DNA of 44,229 bases from Caldithrix sp. GTDB taxonomy: Bacteria > Zhuqueibacterota > Zhuqueibacteria > Thermofontimicrobiales > Sulfurfontimicrobiaceae. Positions within the stretch are counted from its first letter, which is position 1, and every line of letters starts with the position of its first letter. The notes under the pieces were generated by a model, which saw only the letters and a list, made by a program, of their open reading frames with translations, was not told where the DNA came from and made no database searches. Made by a program: the position numbers and the translations under genes. This document shows, one piece after another, positions 7,691 to 15,992 of the stretch. Location: the NCBI GenBank assembly GCA_020722815.1, contig DYKB01000044.1, positions 1 to 44,229 on the forward strand. The letters run 5' to 3'.

Positions 7691-9970
7691 ATGAAATTCA
7701 GAGGTTTCGTATTCATCATTTTTTTGATTTTATGGAAGAATAATGCTTCTTCTCAGCCGGATTATATTCATTTAGCTCCCGGTGCGCAGAGCGTAGCACT
7801 GGGAAGTGCCTCAATTGATGGTTTGCTTTCACCAGCCGCAATTTATTGGAATCCTGGTGCACTGGCTTTCGCCTCGTCACGCCAGTTATTTTTAGGTATC
7901 GATGGTCCCTTTTCAATTAATTATTTCGGCGTTTCTGATTTTTTTCCTGCGATTGGAGCCCTGGGGCTGGCCTTTAGCGCTATTCCGCTCCAGCCACAAT
8001 CTTTACAGACAACAACTTTCGCCTGGGGTAATGATTTTTCATCGAATGTTGGTTTGGGATTGAATCTAAATTTTCATGAAATAGATCAGGAATATTACAC
8101 CAGTATGGGGGTCGGGAGCTATTTTCAAATCCCATCCCGAAAAACAATTCTATATCGTTCTCAATTTTTAGCGAAATTTATTGACGATGGTGTTATTGGA
8201 TTCGGCCTGAACGCTTTGAATATTCCTGTTTTCGATCACCAGACTAACTATTCGATTCGAATGGGTTTCCGGTATGATACCCCCGGAAAAGGCCCCAAAT
8301 TACAATATGTGGCGCATATACAAAAGACTCAAACGTCGCACCATTTAGGATTTGGCTATCAATTTTTGCCATTTTTTTCATTATTTGCCGGTGCACAGGA
8401 TTTTGATCTGAAAAAGGGCGCAATTGGATTTCGTTTGAAGGATAAAAATTATGCTTTTGATTTTTGTTGGACGAATGAAAATAAATCGGTTCAGGCATCG
8501 ATTCAAATGATTTTAGGAAAAAGCGCCCCTGAACGCGCTCAAGAGCATCTGGCCCGCGCGGAAGATTTCCTCCGCGAACAGAACTATCGACAATCTATCC
8601 TTGAATTTGAACATTCTCTTCGATTTGTGAAAAATGATTCCATCATACGTTTGGTGAAATATCTGTACACCAAAAAGCAAGAGGAGGATAAATATCTCGA
8701 TTCACTGACGTTGGAAGGGTTGAAGCATCAGAATCAAAAAAATTATTTGACAGCCGAATTGTTTTATAAGCGCGTCTTAAAGGTGGATCCGACTTCCAGG
8801 GTTGCGCTGGAAAATCGCCGAATCATTGCTCCTTATGTTCAGGCGCTATCACAGCGACTTTTAAAAAATGCGAATGATCATTTTGCCCAAGGGGATTTAT
8901 TAAATACGCGTAAATATTTGCGCGCGTTTTTGCATTTTCAAGAGCATAATTATGAGGCGGAACAATTTTTAAAACTGGTGAATGATTCACTCCAACAGAG
9001 TGCTCAAATCCATTTCTATCGGGGGTGGGGCTATGAAGAACAGAAAAATTATTTACGTGCAAAAGAAGAATACGAATTAGCAGTGGAATGCGATCCCGAG
9101 TCGGATCAGATACGACGGCGCCTCCAAAATTTAACGAATCGGTTGCAACGGGAAGCCCGGATTCGCGATCAACAAATTGCGACTTTTTTACAACTCGCAC
9201 GCCAGATGAGAGAACGTAAAAATCAGGTGGGTGCTTATACAAATTATCAAAAAGTGCTCAATATTGATCCTTCAAATTTTGAAGCTCAGGAAGGAATTAA
9301 GCAGACACGATTTGAGGTGCAATCCTATCTTGCCCGAAATTTAAAAAACGCCCGGCGATTATTTGAACGAAATGATCTGTCATCTGCTGAAAATTTATTT
9401 AAAGAGATTAAAAATCTGGCAGCGCTGGAAAGCTCGTTCAGCAATTATGAAAGTGAGTCTAATAATTATTTGCAGCGAATTAATAACTCAAGGGCTGCCG
9501 AATGTGATCAATTGTATAATGAAGGTCTCCGCAAATTACAGGAACAAAATTGGCAGATCGCCCGTGATTATTTTCAAAAAATGATTGCACTTAATTGTAA
9601 GCAACGAATTGCAATGGAGAAGATGCAGGAGGTCACCTTACGACTTCAGGCGGATAGTCTGAGCGAGGTGGGACAGGTATTATTTCAACGCGGTGAACTC
9701 CTAAAGGCAATGCAAGTTTATCAGCAGGCCAATCAAATTTTGCCCGAAAGTCAGCTTGTTTTAATACAAATCGAAAAATGTCAGGCGGAAATTAACAAAA
9801 AAATTGACGAACATTTTAATCGCGGGATGAGTTTTTATAATGAGCAGAATTATAATCAGGCTATAACCGAATGGGAAAAAGTGTTGACCTATAATCCGGA
9901 TCATTATGATTCTATTGATTATATCCAGCGCGCGAAGAAACGGCTTGATGCTTTAAATCAATTTAAATAA
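7691..9970 (+). CDS. Secreted PorV/PorQ-like beta-barrel fused to TPR repeats
   Basis: The start is the ATG at 7691, behind a GAGGCGGG site; the frame upstream begins with a TTG at 7670. A signal peptide (cut near NASSQ, about residue 22) is followed by a region (about 25-275) with the PorV/PorQ hallmark: a conserved APGAQSVALG-type start, then SPAAIYWNPGAL and alternating beta strands. From about 285 to the end there are roughly nine TPR-like units with spacers, for example LKHQNQKNYLTAELFYKRVL and HFNRGMSFYNEQNYNQAI. I infer an outer-membrane barrel holding a long helical TPR arm on its periplasmic side, perhaps as a scaffold for envelope assembly. Link to type IX secretion is possible from the PorV resemblance but no other T9SS gene is here. 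A nusG-II/Gx pair follows within 7 nt. Confidence 0.75.
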   Translation: MKFRGFVFIIFLILWKNNASSQPDYIHLAPGAQSVALGSASIDGLLSPAAIYWNPGALAFASSRQLFLGIDGPFSINYFGVSDFFPAIGALGLAFSAIPLQPQSLQTTTFAWGNDFSSNVGLGLNLNFHEIDQEYYTSMGVGSYFQIPSRKTILYRSQFLAKFIDDGVIGFGLNALNIPVFDHQTNYSIRMGFRYDTPGKGPKLQYVAHIQKTQTSHHLGFGYQFLPFFSLFAGAQDFDLKKGAIGFRLKDKNYAFDFCWTNENKSVQASIQMILGKSAPERAQEHLARAEDFLREQNYRQSILEFEHSLRFVKNDSIIRLVKYLYTKKQEEDKYLDSLTLEGLKHQNQKNYLTAELFYKRVLKVDPTSRVALENRRIIAPYVQALSQRLLKNANDHFAQGDLLNTRKYLRAFLHFQEHNYEAEQFLKLVNDSLQQSAQIHFYRGWGYEEQKNYLRAKEEYELAVECDPESDQIRRRLQNLTNRLQREARIRDQQIATFLQLARQMRERKNQVGAYTNYQKVLNIDPSNFEAQEGIKQTRFEVQSYLARNLKNARRLFERNDLSSAENLFKEIKNLAALESSFSNYESESNNYLQRINNSRAAECDQLYNEGLRKLQEQNWQIARDYFQKMIALNCKQRIAMEKMQEVTLRLQADSLSEVGQVLFQRGELLKAMQVYQQANQILPESQLVLIQIEKCQAEINKKIDEHFNRGMSFYNEQNYNQAITEWEKVLTYNPDHYDSIDYIQRAKKRLDALNQFK

Positions 9971-9976
9971 TGTTTA

Positions 9977-10408
9977 ATGTGTGCTTACACCAAGATCGGT
10001 AAAACCCTTTTCATGAATCCTGGTCGAAAGATATTCACTTTATTAACGATTGGCGATAAAATTCTGATTGTTGGTTTGCTTTTATTCAGTCTTTTCCTGA
10101 GTTATTTTCTGATGATAAACACACAAACTGGCAAAATTGCTGTTATCTGGGTGAACGGCCGGGAAATCTACCGACTGGATTTATCCAGGGATCAACAACT
10201 TGAATTTAATGGTACACAGGGCAGATTTACTGTTCAGGTGAAAAACCATTCAATTCGAATGCTTGAATCGGCATGTCCTGATAAACTTTGTCTTAAAATG
10301 GGGGCCATTAACAGAGCGAATCAGGTGATTGTTTGTGTCCCCAATCGGGTAATAATTAAAATTGAAGGTGGAAAATCTTCTGAACAATTTGATGTGATTA
10401 CTGAGTAA
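9977..10408 (+). CDS. NusG domain II-containing membrane-anchored protein
   Basis: After one N-terminal membrane helix (about 27-47) comes a small extracytoplasmic beta domain with ESACPDKLCLKMG and a VCVPNRVIIKI-type strand. The paired cysteines and PN(R/K)V pattern are the signature of the NusG_II (PF07009) family. The molecular role of this family is not established. Family members usually start close to the GDKI segment before the helix, so the ATG at 10013 could be the true start; neither start has a strong ribosome site. It lies 7 nt after the PorV-TPR gene and 4 nt before the Gx gene, a pairing seen in many bacteria. Confidence 0.85.
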   Translation: MCAYTKIGKTLFMNPGRKIFTLLTIGDKILIVGLLLFSLFLSYFLMINTQTGKIAVIWVNGREIYRLDLSRDQQLEFNGTQGRFTVQVKNHSIRMLESACPDKLCLKMGAINRANQVIVCVPNRVIIKIEGGKSSEQFDVITE

Positions 10409-10412
10409 TTCA

Positions 10413-10979
10413 ATGGCAAAATACGAATCGAAAATACATACGCCCCGGTTGATTCAGTTATCCCTGCTTATCGCATTTGGTTCAATTCTTTTTATTTTTG
10501 AAAGTTATTTCCCGCGACCATTGCCTTGGTTAAAACCCGGACTGGCAAATATCGCCAGCTTATTGGCGCTTTACTGGTTTGGATTTTTCGAAGCCTTTTT
10601 AATCACCTGCGCTCGTATTTTGATTGGAAATTTTTTTAGTGGTACTTTTTTAGGGCCGGCGTTTTTTCTTTCACTGGTTGGTGGTATCATCAGTATCATT
10701 GCAATGGCACTTATTAAATATTATACTGTAAAAATATTTAGCATCATCGGTGTGAGTGTCATTGGAGCCGTTTTTCATACGATTTCGCAATTAATACTCG
10801 CCGGCTGGCTGATTGTTGAACACGCCGGATTAATCTTTTTTTTGCCAATTATGCTCTTTGGGGCTGTCCTGATGGGGACGTTAGTTGGATTCCTGGCATT
10901 AAATGTGGATCAACGAATGATGAAATTTATGCATCGCCCGCTAACTACCACCGAAATAATGGGAAAACCCGTTCCATAA
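10413..10979 (+). CDS. Gx transporter / heptaprenyl diphosphate synthase component I-like membrane protein
   Basis: The 188 residues form five or six hydrophobic helices with few charged loops. The motifs LPWLKPGLANIASLLAL and GNFFSGTFLGPAFFLSLVGG match the Hpre_diP_synt_I (PF07456) family. The family was first named after a prenyl synthase subunit, but its fold and spread point to an ECF-type S component (small-molecule uptake), which I favour. The ATG at 10413 is 4 nt after the stop of the NusG_II gene, so the two are co-translated. The substrate is unknown, and no prenyl synthase gene or ECF ATPase lies nearby. Confidence 0.85.
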   Translation: MAKYESKIHTPRLIQLSLLIAFGSILFIFESYFPRPLPWLKPGLANIASLLALYWFGFFEAFLITCARILIGNFFSGTFLGPAFFLSLVGGIISIIAMALIKYYTVKIFSIIGVSVIGAVFHTISQLILAGWLIVEHAGLIFFLPIMLFGAVLMGTLVGFLALNVDQRMMKFMHRPLTTTEIMGKPVP

Positions 10980-11022
10980 TCTACGAGTGGTAAATCAAAG
11001 CTAAAATCAATTAAGATGGATT

Positions 11023-11406
11023 TTAAATTAAATATCGTTTTAATGAAACAGGATTCATAATATGAAACGCATTTTTGGGAATAAGGCGTTCAATCCCAAT
11101 CATTCGAAATAATCCTGTTGAAATTATATACGTAAACGTAATATTAAAGCGCTTCGAGGCGAAGTAAACGGGATTTTTAAAGCCCGCTTTTTTGAGCTTA
11201 ACGGCGAGAACAAGACCTGAGAAGTGGGATTCGATAGTCACATCGGTAACGATAATATCGTAATATTCCAGCCCATTTTTCTGAATCAGTTGCCAGGCAT
11301 CAGGAGCCGAGCGAGCTCGCGTGACATTGAATTCATGCTCTTCATAGATATTGCTCATGATACTAAAATAGAAATTATTGTTATCTGCAATCAGGACGTT
11401 CCGCAT
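11023..11406 (-). CDS. Single-domain response-regulator receiver protein
   Basis: The protein has 127 residues and no output domain. It shows a receiver fold with D8 followed by N9 (the usual second acidic residue is lost), putative phosphoacceptor D55 in IIVTDV, S84 in YFASK and K111 followed by N instead of the common P. It may work as a phospho-relay or stand-alone switch protein, or be partly inactive because the magnesium-binding pair is DN. The start at 11406 is set by GGGAGG just upstream; the frame runs on upstream into repeats and should not be extended. It converges with the Gx gene, and no histidine kinase is next to it. Confidence 0.75.
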   Translation of the reverse strand: MRNVLIADNNNFYFSIMSNIYEEHEFNVTRARSAPDAWQLIQKNGLEYYDIIVTDVTIESHFSGLVLAVKLKKAGFKNPVYFASKRFNITFTYIISTGLFRMIGIERLIPKNAFHIMNPVSLKRYLI

Positions 11407-11475
11407 CAGGCCTCCCTCTGGTTCCTGTCGTGAAAAACAGAATGAGTTCTGCAAATCTTTTCGTCGTTCAGTAAG

Positions 11476-11790
11476 TACTTCGTGTCTGGCCGCAAATGCC
11501 CCGATTCTGTCATGGCGAGGAGCGTTTTTGGCGACGAAGCAATCTCAGCCGTTTTATAAGGGGACTGCTGCGGCAAACAACGCCTCGCAAGGACATGTTT
11601 TGGTATCTGCAGACAGACACTACTTCGTGTTTGTCCGCAAACGCATCCGGTACTGTCATGGCGAGGAGCGTTTTGTGCGACGAAGCAATCTCCGCTGTTT
11701 AACGATGGGATTGCGAGCCTAAAAAACAGGCTGCGGCAAACAACGCCTCGCAAGGACATGTTTTGGTATTTTCGGACAGACACTACTTCG
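11476..11790. repeat. Two tandem R1 repeat units
   Basis: Unit 1 (about 11476-11621) and unit 2 (about 11622-11785) each begin with ACTTCGTGT(C/T)TG, run through CTGTCATGGCGAGGAGCG and GACGAAGCAATCTC, then GCGGCAAACAACGCCTCGCAAGGACATG, and end with CAGACAGACACT or GGACAGACACT. A third start (ACTTCGTATCTGG) follows at about 11782. Unit 2 is nearly the reverse complement of 1-110. Open frames crossing this area on both strands are repeat artefacts. No promoter or RNA gene is seen. Confidence 0.88.
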
Positions 11791-11874
11791 TATCTGGACA
11801 AGGTATCAATAGCATTTCTAACGTATATTTCTATTTAAATCTCAAAAATCCCGCATTGGAGCTTAAAATTTGGC

Positions 11875-12033
11875 TTCACTACCGTACACTTTTTTATAAA
11901 TTATCATTATACCACACTTATGACCCTCACCCCAACCCTCTCCTAAAGGGAGAGGGCGTAGCTATTCCCTCTCCCCTTGGGAGAGGGTTAGGGTGAGGGG
12001 TCAAATTTGGCAATTTTAAAAAGTGTATAGTAA
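11875..12033. mobile_element. Second TIR element family (ends with GTACACTTTTT), full copy
   Basis: The left end near 11875 reads CACTACCGTACACTTTTTTA; the reverse complement of the right end near 12032 reads TACTATACACTTTTTAAAATT. Between them sits the long palindrome TGACCCTCACCCCAACCCTC ... GAGGGTTAGGGTGAGGGGTCA (about 11931-12003). A partial copy with the same order of parts lies at about 27505-27607 in opposite orientation. I cannot define a target duplication with confidence; a TA duplication, as in IS630/Tc1-type MITEs, is only a guess. Confidence 0.6.
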
Positions 12034-12367
12034 CAAAAATTTAGCAATTAAATTTGATAATGTCAAGTAATTTTTATGTATAAACTCAAAATTCTTTGAT
12101 TAATTTTGTTAAATTCATGTCGGGCTTGAAATAGTCAATACTTGTTGTCATATAGGAACGCTTCCACGGATAAGATCATCAGAACTGGCTTGGTCGAGTT
12201 GTAATCGCTACAGGCGACATCCGATATTACACGCCTCAGAATGGGCGTTGTCAAAAAGTGGCCTGAGCACCCGGTTAGGGAAGAGTGATCATGATTTCCA
12301 ACGGATAAATAACCATGAATTTCTGTCGCTTAAAAAAGTTGGATTCGATTATCTGGAATATCTGTAA
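12034..12367. other. Gene-free stretch between repeat element and 321-residue gene
   Basis: AT-rich at first, then more mixed from about 12120. One minor open frame ends at the TAA just before 12368 (last residues VGFDYLEYL), but it has no start or recognisable relative. No RNA gene, terminator with a T-run, or promoter could be supported. Confidence 0.4.
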
Positions 12368-13333
12368 TTAATTTATAACGTTCCTGGCAGGAGCATAGCG
12401 CGGATCACTTTGGGTTTTGATAGTATAAAAGGCAATCACATTTTCTATCAAAATGGATTTTTCTTTCTCATAGAGGATTTCCAGTTCTAATTGTTTCAAA
12501 TCATCCGTCCATTCTCCTAACTGAATGCGCGTTAGTGAATCCCGATCCCCTTTTTCATACAGCTTTAATGAAAGTTGAAGAAGAATATCATTGCCAAAAA
12601 GGGCACGGGTTCGATCTATTGAAAATTTATCCAGCAAAAGTATTTCTTCTGAGCTTTCGATGGAGATTGGCGGGTGAATCGAAAATTTAGATGCCAATTT
12701 CAGCATAATCTGAAGCCGTAGATTCGCACTTTTTGCCGGGCGCGGCTGGGAATAATCAGCACTATTTAACTTTTTTTGCCATTCCGGTATGACGCTGTTT
12801 AAATATTGAAAAGAGGCGTTCACTTCTTTTTCGGGTATTTTTTGCTCAATGAGAAATGTATCTTTGTATTGCGGTTCACGATTTCGATAAGCTGATTTTT
12901 CGTCCGGGGTTAGTTTTTGATACAACTGTTTAATATGATGAAATTCGGCCGCATTATCAGCCGTTATTAGTTCATTGATTTTTTCGATGGAAGCACGATA
13001 GGCATTTTTTAAAATTAAAATGAGTTTTGTCAGGGCAATTTTTTCCTGAATCCAAACCTTACTGTAATCGTTTACTTCTTTTTCTGGTAAATAATAGTGA
13101 AATTTCAATTCGAACAATTTTTCTTTGACGTTTAGGATGTGCAAGTGTGGATATGACTGTTTTAACTCCCGAATAAGTTCATAAACTTCTCGCGCCCAGG
13201 CATAGGGAATTTGCGAGTTATCAATTCCCAGTATCGTTCGAATTTGATTGTGATATGCCCGATTCTCTTCTGTCTCCCACTTGCGATGATAAATTTTGTG
13301 ATACAAATAATCATACGCTGAAGCCGAATCCAT
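12368..13333 (-). CDS. Hypothetical cytoplasmic protein, 321 residues
   Basis: I do not recognise this protein. It has no signal peptide or membrane segment, is rich in K, E, Y and L, and is predicted mainly helical. The N-terminus has a cluster of aromatic residues (YDYLYHKIYHRKW). AAGGAG lies nine bases before the ATG, so the start is firm. It stands alone, with gaps of about 330 bases on each side, and convergent or unrelated neighbours. Codon use looks like that of the nearby housekeeping genes, so it seems a real gene. A role cannot be given. Confidence 0.7.
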   Translation of the reverse strand: MDSASAYDYLYHKIYHRKWETEENRAYHNQIRTILGIDNSQIPYAWAREVYELIRELKQSYPHLHILNVKEKLFELKFHYYLPEKEVNDYSKVWIQEKIALTKLILILKNAYRASIEKINELITADNAAEFHHIKQLYQKLTPDEKSAYRNREPQYKDTFLIEQKIPEKEVNASFQYLNSVIPEWQKKLNSADYSQPRPAKSANLRLQIMLKLASKFSIHPPISIESSEEILLLDKFSIDRTRALFGNDILLQLSLKLYEKGDRDSLTRIQLGEWTDDLKQLELEILYEKEKSILIENVIAFYTIKTQSDPRYAPARNVIN

Positions 13334-13655
13334 GTTGTAATCTCCTTAAAAACAAAAATTCAAATCCCTCACTCTTGTACGATTTATTGAAATGGAATTT
13401 GAATGTCTTTCATTATCAATCAGATGCTATTTTCATTTACTTAAATATAATCATAAAAATTAATTTCAATGTGATTTTAGTCACTTTTTGGGTTTGGGTT
13501 TTGGCGGAGGTTTTTGATAGGTTTAATAGATCATAATCATAATATTAACAAAATGTTATAGTTTTCAAATCAGTGTATTTTAAATTTATTAGAATAAAAA
13601 AAATGAGGATTTAGAGGTCAGCGAATCGATGTTTTGAATCATTATCTTAAAGAAA
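13334..13655. other. AT-rich gene-free gap
   Basis: This holds the upstream region of the 321-residue gene and the end of the lipoprotein gene. It contains long A/T runs and a short GTTTGGGTTTTGG stretch near 13492. I see no gene, hairpin with a T-run, or repeat copy in it. Confidence 0.5.
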
Positions 13656-14297
13656 TTATTCACTCTCACGCAATAAATCAGCCCAGGGAGTTCCTGCAAA
13701 CTGATTTTTAAAATATCGAATCGGGGAGATTTGAACGAGCTTTATTCCATTAACCATTCTCAAGCCAGTTATTGCCTTTCGGCGAAAATATTTTACATCA
13801 TAATAGGTACGACTATCGGCGTCGATACTGAAGTAGTTGGCTTGTAAATTCACTACACGATTATTGGGTTCGATGTCAAAATAATTCCCAATGAAGCCAA
13901 TATGATCACGATAACTTATTTTAAATACATCGGTTTCTGATGTACAGGGATTATTAATAACCAGTGTTGATTGATCATTTAAATTCAGACGCAGTCCGGT
14001 CAATGCGTATCTGCCAGGGGGGACATTCATTAAATAAAAATAGCCATTTTCATCAGTTTTTGTCCAATAGCCTGTTGTTTTTGTAATTCCATCCTGGGTA
14101 ATTTCTGCCAGAATCGCAACTTCGATGTCGTTCAGGTGTACGCCAGATAAAGAAGTGTAGAATTCATCTTCAACAACAACAGAACCGACCACCAAAAATG
14201 AATTTTCATCAATGGGTGTATCGATAACCCTGGTTGATTGAGCGCATGATATGACCAATATGCACAATAATAGACATAAATAACGCCGTATTAGCAT
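13656..14297 (-). CDS. Lipoprotein with carboxypeptidase-regulatory-like (Ig/SpaA-like) domain
   Basis: The start is the ATG at 14297 behind GAGG; a longer frame to 14348 lacks a site. A 17-residue hydrophobic leader ends in ILVISC, a lipobox, so the mature protein should be lipid-anchored at the cysteine. Residues about 35-125 resemble a peptidase-regulatory beta sandwich, with the telltale TDENGYFYLMNVPPGRYALTG pattern found in CarboxypepD_reg and SpaA-like domains. The rest is beta-rich and unassigned. Likely a periplasm-facing outer-membrane lipoprotein of structural or binding function. It is divergent from the threonine operon. Confidence 0.75.
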   Translation of the reverse strand: MLIRRYLCLLLCILVISCAQSTRVIDTPIDENSFLVVGSVVVEDEFYTSLSGVHLNDIEVAILAEITQDGITKTTGYWTKTDENGYFYLMNVPPGRYALTGLRLNLNDQSTLVINNPCTSETDVFKISYRDHIGFIGNYFDIEPNNRVVNLQANYFSIDADSRTYYDVKYFRRKAITGLRMVNGIKLVQISPIRYFKNQFAGTPWADLLRESE

Positions 14298-14530
14298 AAT
14301 AACCTCGATATTCAGATTTGAAAGATCTCTATCCGTCCTAATATTCACTACTGTTATGATACCTAATATAGTGAAGAAAAGCTATTAAAGCAAGACCGAA
14401 AATAAAAAATTATAATTTTTTCTTGTATTTGTAAATAATTTGATTTACATTAGCGGAATCTTTTTTCAAAAGTGTGCTTTTTGATTTGATAATAATTTTT
14501 GACAAACTAGTACATTTTCATTCATTTTTG

Positions 14531-14536
14531 TATAAT
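14531..14536 (+). promoter_or_regulatory. Possible -10 box (TATAAT) upstream of the threonine operon
   Basis: A perfect TATAAT lies 33 bases before the aspartokinase ATG. A TTGACA at 14499-14504 is 26 bases upstream of it, too far for a standard pair, so the -35 element is unclear. No leader peptide with runs of Thr or Ile codons and no attenuator hairpin is seen between this box and the gene. Confidence 0.3.
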
Positions 14537-14569
14537 TAATCACAGGAACTAAATTTTATTCATAACGGT

Positions 14570-15991
14570 ATGAAGCTGAAAATTCTTAAATTTGGGGGCA
14601 CCGCGGTTGGTTCTCCAGAACGGATTCAGCAGGTGATCCGAATTATTGAAAATGCGCTATTAGATGGGCCAATTCGGGTGGTGGTGTTTTCTGCGATGAG
14701 TGGTGTGACCAATCAACTCATCCAGATAAGTCAGCAAGCCTCGCAAAATGATGAATCGTATTTGACAACTTTTATGAAAATCGAACAAAAACACCTGGAT
14801 ACAGTCAAAACGCTGCTGGAAATCAAAAATCAGAGTTCAGTCCTGGCGAATGTCAAACTACTGTTTAATGAATTGGAGGATATTCTCCACGGCGTTTTTT
14901 TGATTAGAGAATTGACTTCAAAGACCCTGGATTTGATAATGAGTTTTGGTGAACGGCTTTCTACTTATATCATTTATGAATGCATGCATCAGAAATTTAA
15001 AGATATTGAATATCTGGATCTGCGTAAACTCATTAAAACCGATGCCAATTTCGGCGCCGCCCAGGTCAATTTTAAATTGACAGAACAAAATATAAAAATT
15101 TATTTTAACGATCATCCGGCACTGCAATTTGCAACGGGTTTTATTAGTTCTACCCTTAAAGATGAGACGACAACGCTGGGACGTGGTGGTTCGGATTTCA
15201 CGGCTGCTATTTTAGGTGCAGCGTTAAAAGTGGAAGCGGTCGACATTTGGACCGATGTCTCGGGTATGATGACCGCTGATCCGAATAAAGTGCCCACGGC
15301 GTTCCCGATTTCACAAATGACCTACGAGGAAGCGATGGAAATGTCCTATTTTGGTGCCAAGGTGATTTATCCACCAACGATTCAACCACTCCTGGAAAAA
15401 AATATCCCGATTCGAATATTGAATGTGTTTAAGGCCGAATTCGCAGGGACTTACATCAGTAATCAAATCATGAATAATCAGAAATATCTCATTCGTGGCA
15501 TTTCTTCCATTCCGGAAATTTCGTTGCTTCGTGTCCAGGGGAGCGGAATGATTGGCGTGGTTGGCATTGCCGGACGACTTTTCACCGCATTGGCCCGGGA
15601 AAAAATTAATGTTATTTTAATTACTCAGGCCTCGTCTGAACATTCAATCTGTGTAGCGGTAACCCGGGCGGATGCTGATCGCGCCCGCGCCGTTCTTGAA
15701 AATGAATTTGTCCTGGAAATTCAGGCGCATCATATTGATGCGATTGTTATTGAAAAAGCACTTGCCATCATTGCGGTGGTCGGGGCAAACATGCGGCGGA
15801 CACCGGGAATTGCCGGAAAAATATTCCAGGCACTTGGTAATGCTCAAATTAATGTAGTGGCAATAGCGCAAGGCTCTTCAGAACTCAATATTTCCCTGGT
15901 TATCGATGAAGCAATGGAGAAAAAAGCGCTAAATGTCATTCATACGATGTTTTTTGAAGATCAACTCATTAAATCCCAGGAAAAAAGTTAG
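14570..15991 (+). CDS. Aspartokinase (ThrA-like, without homoserine dehydrogenase)
   Basis: The enzyme phosphorylates L-aspartate, the entry step to Thr, Met and Lys. The kinase domain opens with KFGGTAVGS and includes TLGRGGSDFTA and DIWTDVSGMMTADP. Two ACT domains follow (about 310-465), with GMIGVVGIAGRLF and VGANMRRTPGIAGKIF; these normally bind the feedback amino acid. The ACT segment looks most like the one in bifunctional ThrA, yet the protein stops at residue 473, exactly where the homoserine dehydrogenase half would begin. It leads a tight operon with thrB (1-nt gap) and thrC. I therefore infer a Thr-dedicated aspartokinase whose dehydrogenase partner is encoded elsewhere. The start lacks a strong ribosome site. 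Confidence 0.92.
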   Translation: MKLKILKFGGTAVGSPERIQQVIRIIENALLDGPIRVVVFSAMSGVTNQLIQISQQASQNDESYLTTFMKIEQKHLDTVKTLLEIKNQSSVLANVKLLFNELEDILHGVFLIRELTSKTLDLIMSFGERLSTYIIYECMHQKFKDIEYLDLRKLIKTDANFGAAQVNFKLTEQNIKIYFNDHPALQFATGFISSTLKDETTTLGRGGSDFTAAILGAALKVEAVDIWTDVSGMMTADPNKVPTAFPISQMTYEEAMEMSYFGAKVIYPPTIQPLLEKNIPIRILNVFKAEFAGTYISNQIMNNQKYLIRGISSIPEISLLRVQGSGMIGVVGIAGRLFTALAREKINVILITQASSEHSICVAVTRADADRARAVLENEFVLEIQAHHIDAIVIEKALAIIAVVGANMRRTPGIAGKIFQALGNAQINVVAIAQGSSELNISLVIDEAMEKKALNVIHTMFFEDQLIKSQEKS

Positions 15992-15992
15992 C

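Noticed and set aside
8823..9242. 139-codon minus-strand frame inside the PorV-TPR gene
   Set aside because: Antisense of TPR-coding sequence; no start site or family resemblance.
11378..11801. Open frames of 68-131 codons on both strands
   Set aside because: They lie inside the tandem R1 palindromic repeats; the repeat explains the open frames and there are no ribosome sites.
12120..12367. Gene remnant ending in VGFDYLEYL before the 321-residue gene
   Set aside because: Short open frame without start or homology that I can recognise.
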